From Planctomycetota bacterium (GTDB lineage: Bacteria > Planctomycetota > Phycisphaerae > Phycisphaerales > UBA1924): 64,000 nucleotides of DNA. Location: positions 310,001-374,000 of the forward strand of contig JBCBSM010000001.1 in the NCBI GenBank assembly GCA_039819165.1. Direction: 5' to 3'. The notes below the pieces were generated by a model, which saw only the letters and a program-made list of their open reading frames with translations, ran no database searches and was not told the origin of the DNA. A program made the position numbers and the translations under genes. Below are positions 25,204-33,307 of the stretch, piece by piece. Every line of letters begins with the position of its first letter. Position 1 is the first letter of the stretch.

Positions 25204-27965
25204 GCATCGCTACGGGCCGCCAGTACAGCGCCTTCCAGCTGCGGAGCGACACCTGGAATGAGCTGCAGGTCGCCTGCACGCGACTGCTCGATGGCACGCT
25301 CGATCCCGAGCACGAGCAGGTCGTCGCCACCGTCGCCCAGCGGCTGGACGTGCTGGCGCATCTGGAGCCCTACTGGGCCTTCCCGGGCCCGTCGTACATG
25401 GCGCGGCTGTCGCAGCTGTTCGCCACCCGCTCCTTCGGGGAGCTGGCGAGCACGGTCGCCTCGCTCAGCCGACAACTCATCGGCGACACCTACCGGGCCC
25501 GGGGCGGATCAACGCAGGATGATCCCTCCGAGGCGTTCGGCCGCTACGCCCACGCCGCCCACGCGTCTCGCTGGTCGTCGCCGGACGGCCGGCACGTGGC
25601 CCGCGACTCCCGCGGCGGGCCGGCGGACATGCTGTACTTCGAGGTGCTCATCGTCGACGGCATCGATGCCTACGACCATGACGAGCTCCGCGACGGCCTG
25701 CTGGCCTGCCGGCGGGAGAGCGACCCCTTCGTCTACGACGTCGTCACCGTGCCGAGCTTCGAGGACGCGGTGATCGCCGCCCTCTTCAACCCGACCATCC
25801 AGGTCGCGTTCCTTCGGTACAACTACGCGATGCAGACCCAGAACCACCACCCCGCGCTCAAACGCTACCTGGACCGCTTGGCGGCCGAGGGCGTACCGGT
25901 GTGCCACGGCGTGCAGCGGAGCGTGCAGCTGGCCAGGGTGCTCAAGACGCTCCGCCCCGAGCTCGACCTGTACCTCGTCACCGACACGCCGCTGGAGGAC
26001 GTCGCCGGCAGCCTCGGGGCCAACTTCCGGCGGACGTTCTACCGCCTGGAGAACTACATGGAGCAGCACCTCAGCGTGCTGCGGGGCGTGCAGGAGCGTT
26101 ACGGCACGCCGTTCTTCGATGCGCTGCGGAAGTACAGCGCCAAGCCCACCGGCGTGTTCCACGCGCTGCCCATCGCACGCGGCAAGTCGATGGCCAATTC
26201 GCACTGGGCCAAGGACTTCTACGAGTTCTACGGGCAGAACCTGTTCCTGGCCGAGACCAGCGCGACCAGCGGCGGGCTCGATTCGCTGCTGCAGCCCCGC
26301 GGGCCCATCAAGCGTGCCCAGGACATGGCGGCGCGGGCCTTTGGCGCCCGGCAGACCTTCTTCGTGACCAACGGCACGTCGACGGCCAACAAGATCGTGC
26401 TGCAGGCGCTGATCAATCCCGGCGACATCGTGCTGGTCGACCGCGATTGCCACAAGAGCCACCACTACGCCTTCGTGCTCAACGGCGCGATGCCCGTCTA
26501 CCTCGATTCCTATCCGCTGCAGCGGTACAGCATGTACGGTGCGGTGCCGCTCGAGGAGATCGAGCAGCGGCTGATCCAGCTGCGGGATGCGGGCAAGCTC
26601 GATCGCGTCAAGATGCTGCTGCTCACCAATTGCACCTTCGACGGGCTGACTTACGACCCCGAGCGAGTGATGCGCCGGGTGCTGGCGATCAAGCCCGACA
26701 TGGTGTTCCTGTGGGACGAGGCCTGGTTCGCCTACGCCCGGTTCAGCGACACCCTCCGTGGCCGCACCGCGATGGCCGGCGCCCGCACGCTGCGGCGGGA
26801 ATTCCGCAGCGACGAGTACGCCGAGGCCTACCGCCGTGCGAGCGCATCGGGCGATCCCATCGACGCAAACGGTGAGCCGATGCCCGACCCGGATCGCGTT
26901 CGGGTGCGGGTCTACGCCACCCAGTCGACGCACAAGACGCTGACCTCGCTGCGGCAGGGCTCGATGATCCACGTCTACGACGAGGACTTCGAGCAGCGTG
27001 TCGGCGAGTCGTTCCACGAGGCGTTCATGACGCACACGTCGACGTCGCCTAACTACCAGATCATCGCCTCACTCGACGTCGGCCGCCGCCAGGTCGAGAT
27101 GGAGGGCTACGAGCTCGTCGAGCGGACGGTCGACCTGGCCATGACGCTCCGCAAGCGCGTCAGCGAGCATCCCGACATCCAGCGGTTCTTCCGCGTGCTG
27201 CGGCCGGCCGACATGATCCCCGCCGACCGCCGGCCCTCGGGGCTGGAGTTCTACTTCGACCCCGAGCAGGGGTGGGGGCGGATGGACCGGGCGTGGCGGA
27301 TGGACGAGTTCACGCTCGATCCGACGCGGGTGACCCTCGATGTATCGGCGACCGGGGTCGACGGGGACACCATGCGGCACCTGCTCATGGATCGCTTCGA
27401 CATCCAGATCAACAAGACCTCCCGCAACACCGCGCTGTTCATGCCCAACATCGGAACAACGAGGGGCGACATCGCCTATCTCGTCGAGACGCTGGCGGCG
27501 CTCTCGCGGGAGTTCGAGGATCGGCTGTCGACCGAGAGCGCCGCGGGCCTGAGCATCCACAGTGCGCGGGTCGATTCGCTGTGCCAGGGGCCCGCGCTGC
27601 CCAACTTCAGCCGGTTCCACGAGGCCTTCGGCTCGCCCGATTCGCCCGAGGGCGACCTGCGGCGGGCATACTTCCTGGCCAGCGATGGCGCCAACATCCA
27701 GTGGACGCCGCTCGACCGGGCGCTCTGGAGCCGCATCGGCTCGGGTGAGGAGCTGGTCTCGGCAGCATTCGTCACGCCCTATCCGCCGGGCTTTCCGATC
27801 CTGGTCCCCGGGCAGGTGCTCAGCGCGGAGATCGTGGAGTACCTGCTGGCGCTGGACGTCAAGGAGATCCACGGCTACCACCCAACGTACGGCCTGCGCG
27901 TATTCGTGGAGGATGCGCTGGACCGCGCCCGCGAGCGGGAGGCCCCGATCGCGCAGGGTGCCTAG
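25200..27965 (+). CDS. Orn/Lys/Arg decarboxylase family PLP enzyme, very large
   Basis: A 921-residue fold-I PLP enzyme. Residues about 140-260 (MLYFEVLIVDGID... FEDAVIAALFNP) resemble the response-regulator-like wing domain of inducible lysine, ornithine and arginine decarboxylases. The core has the PLP phosphate loop GTSTANKIV (about 391), DRDCHKSHHYA (about 417), Asp506 in FLWDEAWFAYARF and Schiff-base Lys579 in QSTHKTLTSLRQGS. The C-terminal domain ends with PYPPGFPILVPGQ and GYHPTYGLRVF. It starts with GTG overlapping the previous stop. About 120 N-terminal residues have no counterpart that I recognise. The likely reaction is decarboxylation of Arg, Lys or Orn to agmatine, cadaverine or putrescine; which one is not evident. 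It is longer than the usual 710-760 residues. Confidence 0.88.
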   Translation: MSIATGRQYSAFQLRSDTWNELQVACTRLLDGTLDPEHEQVVATVAQRLDVLAHLEPYWAFPGPSYMARLSQLFATRSFGELASTVASLSRQLIGDTYRARGGSTQDDPSEAFGRYAHAAHASRWSSPDGRHVARDSRGGPADMLYFEVLIVDGIDAYDHDELRDGLLACRRESDPFVYDVVTVPSFEDAVIAALFNPTIQVAFLRYNYAMQTQNHHPALKRYLDRLAAEGVPVCHGVQRSVQLARVLKTLRPELDLYLVTDTPLEDVAGSLGANFRRTFYRLENYMEQHLSVLRGVQERYGTPFFDALRKYSAKPTGVFHALPIARGKSMANSHWAKDFYEFYGQNLFLAETSATSGGLDSLLQPRGPIKRAQDMAARAFGARQTFFVTNGTSTANKIVLQALINPGDIVLVDRDCHKSHHYAFVLNGAMPVYLDSYPLQRYSMYGAVPLEEIEQRLIQLRDAGKLDRVKMLLLTNCTFDGLTYDPERVMRRVLAIKPDMVFLWDEAWFAYARFSDTLRGRTAMAGARTLRREFRSDEYAEAYRRASASGDPIDANGEPMPDPDRVRVRVYATQSTHKTLTSLRQGSMIHVYDEDFEQRVGESFHEAFMTHTSTSPNYQIIASLDVGRRQVEMEGYELVERTVDLAMTLRKRVSEHPDIQRFFRVLRPADMIPADRRPSGLEFYFDPEQGWGRMDRAWRMDEFTLDPTRVTLDVSATGVDGDTMRHLLMDRFDIQINKTSRNTALFMPNIGTTRGDIAYLVETLAALSREFEDRLSTESAAGLSIHSARVDSLCQGPALPNFSRFHEAFGSPDSPEGDLRRAYFLASDGANIQWTPLDRALWSRIGSGEELVSAAFVTPYPPGFPILVPGQVLSAEIVEYLLALDVKEIHGYHPTYGLRVFVEDALDRAREREAPIAQGA

Positions 27966-27983
27966 CCGAAAGGACCGTCCGCC

Positions 27984-29549
27984 ATGAGCCAGACGAGCAC
28001 GATCGACGCACCGACCGACGCCGCGTCGACCGAGGAGCGCCACGCCGCGGTGGCCAAGGCCAAGCCGCTGCGGTCCAACCGGGCGACGCGGCGGAAGCCC
28101 AAGACGCTGCGTGGCATCTCGGAGATCCGCCGCTTCTTCCACCGCAACGACGAGCCGATCTACTTCATCAGCGCGACCAACTTCAACCTGCTCGGCATGG
28201 ACGAATGGATCCGCAACTTTACCTTCATCTGCTACATCGATTGCTTCGACGGGCAGCATCCCAACGTCTTCGTGCCGCCCGAGCGGCCGCACGAACCCTT
28301 CGAGTCCATCGAGGACATCAACAACTACCTGCTGCGGCACCCGGCCGTCAAGAAACTGATCCGTGATCGAGGTAGCGAATCCAAGAGCAACGGCAAGGCC
28401 GTGTTCCTGATGTTCGACGAGACGACCGAGAAGCTCTGCGCAGAGCTCGGTGTCGAGGTGTGCTTCCCGTCCGCATCGCTGCGGAACGCCGTCGACGACA
28501 AGATGGAGACCACCCGCATCGGCAACAAGGCCCGCGTGTACAGCGTGCCCAACAAGCTCGCGAAGGTCCGCAGCTACGAGCATCTTCGCAAGGCTGCCGG
28601 GCGGCTGGGCGACGATCTCGTGATCCAGACCGCCTACGGCGACTCGGGGCACACGACCTTCTTCGTGTCCAGCGAGAAGGACTTCGCGAAGCACGAGGCC
28701 GACATCGTCTCGGCCCCCGAGGTCAAGATCATGAAGCGGATCCGCTGCCGCGGCAGCGCCCTCGAGGCGTGCGTCACACGGCACGGTACCATCGTGGGCC
28801 CGCTGATGACCGAGCTCGTCGGCTTCTCTGAGCTGACGCCCTACAAGGGTGGCTGGTGCGGCAACGAGGTGTTCGCGGATGCCTTTGACCGCCGCATCCG
28901 CCGCAACGCGAGGCGGGCGGCGGCGGCCTTCGGCGACCAGCTCCGCGAGATGGGTTATCGCGGCTACTTCGAGCTGGACTTCCTGACCGACCTCGACACG
29001 GGCCGCGTCTACCTGGGCGAGTGCAACCCGCGGATCACAGGCGCCAGCAGCATGACCAACCTGGCGGCCTTTGCGCACGCCGACGCGCCGCTGTTCCTCT
29101 TCCACCTGCTCGAGTGGATGGGCATCGACTACGAGCTGGACGTCGAGGAGCTGAACGAACGCTGGGCCGATCCGGACAACATCGATAGCTGGAGCCAGCT
29201 GGTGCTCAAGAGCACCGACGACACGGTCGACCAGATCACCCAGGCCCCGCCCTCGGGCATCTACGAGCTCGACGGTCGCGGCCAGATGCGGTACGTCCGC
29301 ATGCAGACGCACCGCCGCACTGTGCAGTACGAGAACCGGGCGTTCTACCTGCGGATTGCCGGCGTGGGCGACTACCGCTACGAGGGCGCGGACCTGGGCA
29401 TCCTCGTCAGCCCGGGCCGCTTCATGGACGACGACTTCAAGCTCACCCGCCGCGCCCGCCAGTGGATCGCCGGCCTGCGGGGCATGTACGGCGGCGAGGG
29501 CGTCGCCCCCGCCGAGCAGCCCGAGCCCACGGGCTTCAAGCTCCTGTGA
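27984..29549 (+). CDS. ATP-grasp ligase (biotin-carboxylase-like), substrate unknown
   Basis: A 521-residue ATP-grasp enzyme. The first 45 residues are charged and probably disordered. A pre-ATP-grasp domain follows (FISATNFNLLGMDEWIRN), then a lid region with LVIQTAYGDSGHTTFFV and the metal-binding Glu346/Asn348 in YLGECNPRITGASSM. Such enzymes activate a carboxylate as acyl phosphate and join it to an amine or other nucleophile. No biotin-carrier or carboxyltransferase genes are nearby, so acetyl-CoA-type carboxylation is unlikely despite the family name. AAAGGACC precedes the ATG, 18 bases after the decarboxylase. I infer amide formation on an amine made by the neighbouring decarboxylase. 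Confidence 0.85.
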   Translation: MSQTSTIDAPTDAASTEERHAAVAKAKPLRSNRATRRKPKTLRGISEIRRFFHRNDEPIYFISATNFNLLGMDEWIRNFTFICYIDCFDGQHPNVFVPPERPHEPFESIEDINNYLLRHPAVKKLIRDRGSESKSNGKAVFLMFDETTEKLCAELGVEVCFPSASLRNAVDDKMETTRIGNKARVYSVPNKLAKVRSYEHLRKAAGRLGDDLVIQTAYGDSGHTTFFVSSEKDFAKHEADIVSAPEVKIMKRIRCRGSALEACVTRHGTIVGPLMTELVGFSELTPYKGGWCGNEVFADAFDRRIRRNARRAAAAFGDQLREMGYRGYFELDFLTDLDTGRVYLGECNPRITGASSMTNLAAFAHADAPLFLFHLLEWMGIDYELDVEELNERWADPDNIDSWSQLVLKSTDDTVDQITQAPPSGIYELDGRGQMRYVRMQTHRRTVQYENRAFYLRIAGVGDYRYEGADLGILVSPGRFMDDDFKLTRRARQWIAGLRGMYGGEGVAPAEQPEPTGFKLL

Positions 29550-30538
29550 ACCCGCCGGCCGACACGCGGCCCCGCTTGCTCTTCCGCGCGCTCGATGAGG
29601 CCGAGCACCGCGACGAGGTGCGCGACGTGTTCTATGCGTACTGGCCGTCCTACCGCTCGTGGATCGCTCGCAGCGGCCGCACGCCGTCGGCCCGCCGATC
29701 GCGCGAGGCCTACCTCGGCTGCATGCCCGAGATGGAACCCGTGCTGGAGCACCAGCGCGACGCCTTCGGCACAGAGGCCGAGGTCCTGCGGCTCCTGACG
29801 CTCTATGCGCCGCCGCCGATGGTCCGGGGCTGCTCGCAGGCGGTCTGGATCGGCGATGGGGACGCGGCGCTCGTCCGCAACTACGACCACGCGCCGCAGC
29901 TCTCCGATGGCCTCGTGCTCCGCGCCAACTGGGGCGGCACACGCACGCTCGCCATGACCGATTGCCTCGTGGGCGCCCTCGACGGCATCAACGAGCACGG
30001 CGTGGCGATCGCGCTGGCCTTCGGCGGCCGACCGGCGCACGGCGATGGATTCGCCGCCTCCATGCTCGTGCGTTACGCCCTCCAGGTCGCATCCACAACC
30101 GATGAGGCGGTCGACGCGATGCGGCGGGTGCCGTGTGCGATGACCTATACGTTCCTCATCATCGATGCCCAAGCGCACCACGCGACGGTGTACGCCGCCC
30201 CGGACCGCCTACCGAAGATCGACCACCTGCCCGCCTCGACCAACCACCAGGGCAGGATTGAGTGGCCCCGCTACGCGGCGTTCTCGAAGACGGCCGAGCG
30301 GCTCGCGCACCTGCGGGCGTGCCTGGATGCGAACCCGTCGCTGCACGAGCTGCAGCGGGCCCTGCTCGAGCCGCCGCTGCACCGCACCGGCTACGAACGC
30401 GGCTCGGGCACCCTCTACACGGCGACCTACCGCACCGCCGACCGCTGCCTGGAATTGCACTGGCCCGATGCTCGCATGGCCATCGGCCTCGAGGGCGATA
30501 TGCCCGAGCCGCACCTGGCGGTGTATGACACTTCGTAG
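29546..30538 (+). CDS. C45-type Ntn hydrolase (acyl-CoA:6-APA acyltransferase-like)
   Basis: A 330-residue protein of the C45 (penicillin N-acyltransferase-like) Ntn-hydrolase family. The conserved G-C-(S/T) processing site is RGCSQAVW, with Cys96 as predicted nucleophile after self-cleavage; later motifs ALVRNYDHAP, LDGINEHGVAIAL and MTYTFLIIDA match the family. Members hydrolyse or transfer acyl groups on small amides. The GTG start overlaps the ATP-grasp stop (GTGA), so the ligase and this amidase/acyltransferase are made together, like a protect-and-deprotect pair. Last gene of the run; a convergent tRNA-Gly follows. Confidence 0.87.
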   Translation: MNPPADTRPRLLFRALDEAEHRDEVRDVFYAYWPSYRSWIARSGRTPSARRSREAYLGCMPEMEPVLEHQRDAFGTEAEVLRLLTLYAPPPMVRGCSQAVWIGDGDAALVRNYDHAPQLSDGLVLRANWGGTRTLAMTDCLVGALDGINEHGVAIALAFGGRPAHGDGFAASMLVRYALQVASTTDEAVDAMRRVPCAMTYTFLIIDAQAHHATVYAAPDRLPKIDHLPASTNHQGRIEWPRYAAFSKTAERLAHLRACLDANPSLHELQRALLEPPLHRTGYERGSGTLYTATYRTADRCLELHWPDARMAIGLEGDMPEPHLAVYDTS

Positions 30539-30583
30539 CGTCGTACCAGGCTCAGCGTGCACGGTCATGCGGGGTGGGACGAA

Positions 30584-30655
30584 AGCGGGCGACGCGACTC
30601 GAACGCGCAACATTCAGCTTGGAAGGCTGACGCTCTACCATTGAGCTACGCCCGC
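30584..30655 (-). tRNA. tRNA-Gly (anticodon UCC)
   Basis: A 72-base cloverleaf: acceptor GCGGGCG/CGCCCGC, discriminator T (U), anticodon loop CTTCCAA giving UCC, T-arm GCGCG-TTCGAGT-CGCGT with one G-U pair. It lies 19 bases downstream of tRNA-Glu on the same strand. Confidence 0.94.
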
Positions 30656-30674
30656 GGAAGCGTTCAAAGGCAAG

Positions 30675-30747
30675 TGACCCCGACGGGATTCGAACCCGTG
30701 TTGCCGCCGTGAAAGGGCGGAGTCCTAAACCACTAGACGACGGGGCC
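30675..30747 (-). tRNA. tRNA-Glu (anticodon UUC)
   Basis: A 73-base cloverleaf: acceptor GGCCCCG/CGGGGTC, discriminator A, anticodon stem CCGCC/GGCGG with loop CTTTCAC giving UUC, T-arm ACGGG-TTCGAAT-CCCGT. It starts 63 bases after the ureohydrolase stop and is probably transcribed together with tRNA-Gly. Confidence 0.95.
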
Positions 30748-30810
30748 ACAGCGATCGATCTGCAGGCAAGGAGGATAGCAAGGCCGACCCGGAACGTCCC
30801 GAGGAATTGG

Positions 30811-31788
30811 CTACTCCGCGGGACCGCGCTGCGCCGCATCGAGGCACAGGATCTCGAAGGCCACGTGGGCCGCCAGCAGCGCCGTGTAGCCACCGGGGTC
30901 GCGCTCGGGCAGGACCTCGACGATGTCGGCCCCGACGATCGATGCCCCCCGCATCCGCCGCAGCAGCGCGAATGCCTCGCGCGGCGTGAGTCCGCCCGGG
31001 CAGGGCGTCCCCGTGCCCGGTGCGTAGGCGGGATCGATGCAATCCACATCGAAGGTGGCGTACGTCGCCGAGCCCGCGGTGCGATCCAGGAAGCCGCGGA
31101 TGGCCGCCTCGCCCTCGCCCGCATCGAGGTCGTCCTGGCTCACGATCGTGATGCCGTGGTCGCGGGCGTAGGCCAGGTCGTCCTTGCTGTTCAGCGGCCC
31201 CTTGATGCCGATCGAGATCATCCGCTTCGGATCGATCAACCCATCCTCGATCGCCCGGACGAACGGCGAGGCGTGCCCCCATCGCTCGCCCCAGACCGCG
31301 TCGACCGTGTCGAGGTGGGTATCGAAGTGGACGGCCGCTAGCGCCTCGCCCCCGCGCCGCTCGAAGGTCGCCCGCATGTTGGCGTAGGCGATGGAGTGAT
31401 CCCCGCCGATGGCCAGCAGCTTCGTATGCGTCGGGTCGGGCAAGGCGCGTGCAAACCCGGCCACGGCATCGAGGGTGCCCCTGCAGTCGTAGGGCTCGAC
31501 GGGCGCATCGCCGGCGTCCGCGAGCGACAGCACCTCCGGCACGTCCACGTCGTGCGGCATCGAGTAGTGCTTGAGGTACTGCGACTCCGCCCGGATCGCC
31601 CGAGGGCCGAAGCGAGTGCCCGGCCGGTAGGTCACGCCCGAGTCGTACGGCACGCCGTAGACCAGCCAGTCGATCGGCCGAGCCTCGGACTCGACGTCCT
31701 CGAGCCTGGGATACCGACCGAACGTGCAGATGCCGCCGAAGCGGGGTTGCAGCCGCGGGTTGGGGAGCTGGGTGCGTCGCTCGTTCAT
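30811..31788 (-). CDS. speB: Agmatinase-type ureohydrolase
   Basis: A 325-residue binuclear-manganese hydrolase of the arginase/agmatinase family, which removes urea from agmatine or a related guanidino compound. Metal-ligand motifs are present: GGDHS, FDTHLD (where most members read DAH) and FDVDCIDPAYAPGTGTP. The N-terminal GVPYDSGVTYRPGTRFGPRAIR fits agmatinases and guanidinobutyrases better than arginases. The ATG at 31788 has GAGGGAGG upstream; a TTG one codon earlier is possible. It follows the fumarylacetoacetase gene by 10 bases. It could link to the decarboxylase cluster converging from the other side if that enzyme makes agmatine; this is inference. Confidence 0.87.
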   Translation of the reverse strand: MNERRTQLPNPRLQPRFGGICTFGRYPRLEDVESEARPIDWLVYGVPYDSGVTYRPGTRFGPRAIRAESQYLKHYSMPHDVDVPEVLSLADAGDAPVEPYDCRGTLDAVAGFARALPDPTHTKLLAIGGDHSIAYANMRATFERRGGEALAAVHFDTHLDTVDAVWGERWGHASPFVRAIEDGLIDPKRMISIGIKGPLNSKDDLAYARDHGITIVSQDDLDAGEGEAAIRGFLDRTAGSATYATFDVDCIDPAYAPGTGTPCPGGLTPREAFALLRRMRGASIVGADIVEVLPERDPGGYTALLAAHVAFEILCLDAAQRGPAE

Positions 31789-31798
31789 CAAGCCTCCC

Positions 31799-33196
31799 TC
31801 ACAGGCTCCGCGCCGGCGTGATCACGCCGCGGCACTCGCCGAAACCGATGCGGCGGAAGCCCTCTCGCTGGCAGTAGCCCTTGATGATGACCTCGTCGCC
31901 GTCGGCCAGGAACTTGCGTTCTTCGCCGGTGGGCAGGGTGATGGGCGTGCGATCGGTACCGGGGACGAGCTTCGGCGGATCGGCGAACGCGTCGCCGTTC
32001 CAGGTCAGCTCGAGCAGGCAGCCGCGGCTGTCGCGCGTCTTGCCCGAGACGGTGCCGCTGGCCAGCAGGTCGCCGGGCTGCATGTTGCAGCCGTTGGAGC
32101 TGTGGTGGGCGAGCATCTGGGCGAGGGTCCAGTACATGTCGCGGAAGTTGCCCGTGCTCAGCTTGACGGGATCCATCTTCTTCTGCCGCATCTGCTCGGA
32201 GGCGAGGTACACCTCCAGCGTGATGTCGAAGCCGCCGGCCGACGTGTTTGCCTCGCTGGTGAGGTAGGGCAGCGGCTGCGGATCGCCAGCCTGTCTGGAG
32301 AAGGCCGGCGTGCGGAAGGGCGCGAGCGCTTCCATCGTCACGATGTACGGGCTCACGCTGGTCGCGAAGCTCTTGGCCAAGAAGGGGCCCAGCGGCTGGT
32401 ACTCCCACTTCTGCAGGTCGCGCGCGGACCAATCGTTGACCAAGCACAGCCCGAGCATGTGCTCCTCGGCCTGTTCGATCGAGATGGCCTCGCCCAGCGC
32501 GTTGCCGCGGCCGACGACCACGCCCATCTCCAGCTCGTAGTCCAGCAGCTTGCAGGGGCCGAAGGCGGGAGACCCGCCGTCCTCGGCCGGCGCCTGCTGG
32601 CCGACGGGCCGGCGCACGTCGGTGCCGCTGGCGATGATGCTCGACGCCCGGCCGTGGTAGCCGATGGGGATGTGCTTGTAGTTGGGCAGCAGCGGGTTGT
32701 CGGGGCGGAACATGCTGCCGACGCTTGTTGCGTGGTAGAGGGAGGCGTAGAAGTCGGTGTAGTTCGGCACCGTGGTGAACGTCGAGTACATCTGCACCGA
32801 CTCCGCGGCCCACACATGTGGTTCGACTGCCGCGTGGTCCGGCGATCCGGCACGAAGCCAGCGCACCATAGCGTTACGAAGCGCTCGTCGAGCGACTGGG
32901 GAAGCCTCGGCTAGTCCGTGCAGATCGACCGAGTTGAATACGTCGAATCCGTCGATGTCGTGCTCGTGCTCCCATTCCTTGGTCAATCCAGCGAGATGAC
33001 AGCCGGTGAGCGACAGAAAATGGTCGCCGATGGGTACTCCGACGTGCACACCCACGGAACCATCGTCTTCTCGAAGATCCGGTGAGAACGCGCACAGCGG
33101 CAGATTCTGGATCGGAAAGTCCGTCCCCGGGTCATTCGCGCTCTCGACCCAGCTCTCCAGGCTCGGGTCGTGGGTCTCGTCGATGGCGTAGGGCAT
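31799..33196 (-). CDS. fahA: Fumarylacetoacetase
   Basis: A 465-residue protein of the FAH family that cleaves fumarylacetoacetate to fumarate and acetoacetate, the last step of Tyr and Phe breakdown. It has the small N-terminal domain (residues 1-115) and then the beta-roll hydrolase domain with DFYASLYHATSVGSMFR (metal and catalytic His), GYHGRASSI, DYELEMGVVVG (Glu metal ligands), NDWSARDLQ and GTVSGKTRDSRG. Length and both domains match full-length eukaryote-like FAH. The start at 33196 is fixed by the domain's beginning. It is co-directional with the ureohydrolase. Other tyrosine-pathway genes are not in the window. Confidence 0.93.
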   Translation of the reverse strand: MPYAIDETHDPSLESWVESANDPGTDFPIQNLPLCAFSPDLREDDGSVGVHVGVPIGDHFLSLTGCHLAGLTKEWEHEHDIDGFDVFNSVDLHGLAEASPVARRALRNAMVRWLRAGSPDHAAVEPHVWAAESVQMYSTFTTVPNYTDFYASLYHATSVGSMFRPDNPLLPNYKHIPIGYHGRASSIIASGTDVRRPVGQQAPAEDGGSPAFGPCKLLDYELEMGVVVGRGNALGEAISIEQAEEHMLGLCLVNDWSARDLQKWEYQPLGPFLAKSFATSVSPYIVTMEALAPFRTPAFSRQAGDPQPLPYLTSEANTSAGGFDITLEVYLASEQMRQKKMDPVKLSTGNFRDMYWTLAQMLAHHSSNGCNMQPGDLLASGTVSGKTRDSRGCLLELTWNGDAFADPPKLVPGTDRTPITLPTGEERKFLADGDEVIIKGYCQREGFRRIGFGECRGVITPARSL

Positions 33197-33307
33197 GCGT
33201 TCTCCGTCTCTGGGCGAGCCGCAGTGTACGGGCCGTCGGCGCCGACGCGGAGCACGCCGGCTTGCGCAGCGAAGCGGACGGAACCTCTGGCTATCCTGCC
33301 GATCCCG

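Noticed and set aside
27069-29942. A 957-codon open frame on the minus strand
   Set aside because: It is antisense to the decarboxylase and ATP-grasp genes, whose motifs are unmistakable. Long antisense frames are expected in GC-rich coding DNA. It shows no domain and an Arg/Ala/Val/His-rich shadow composition.
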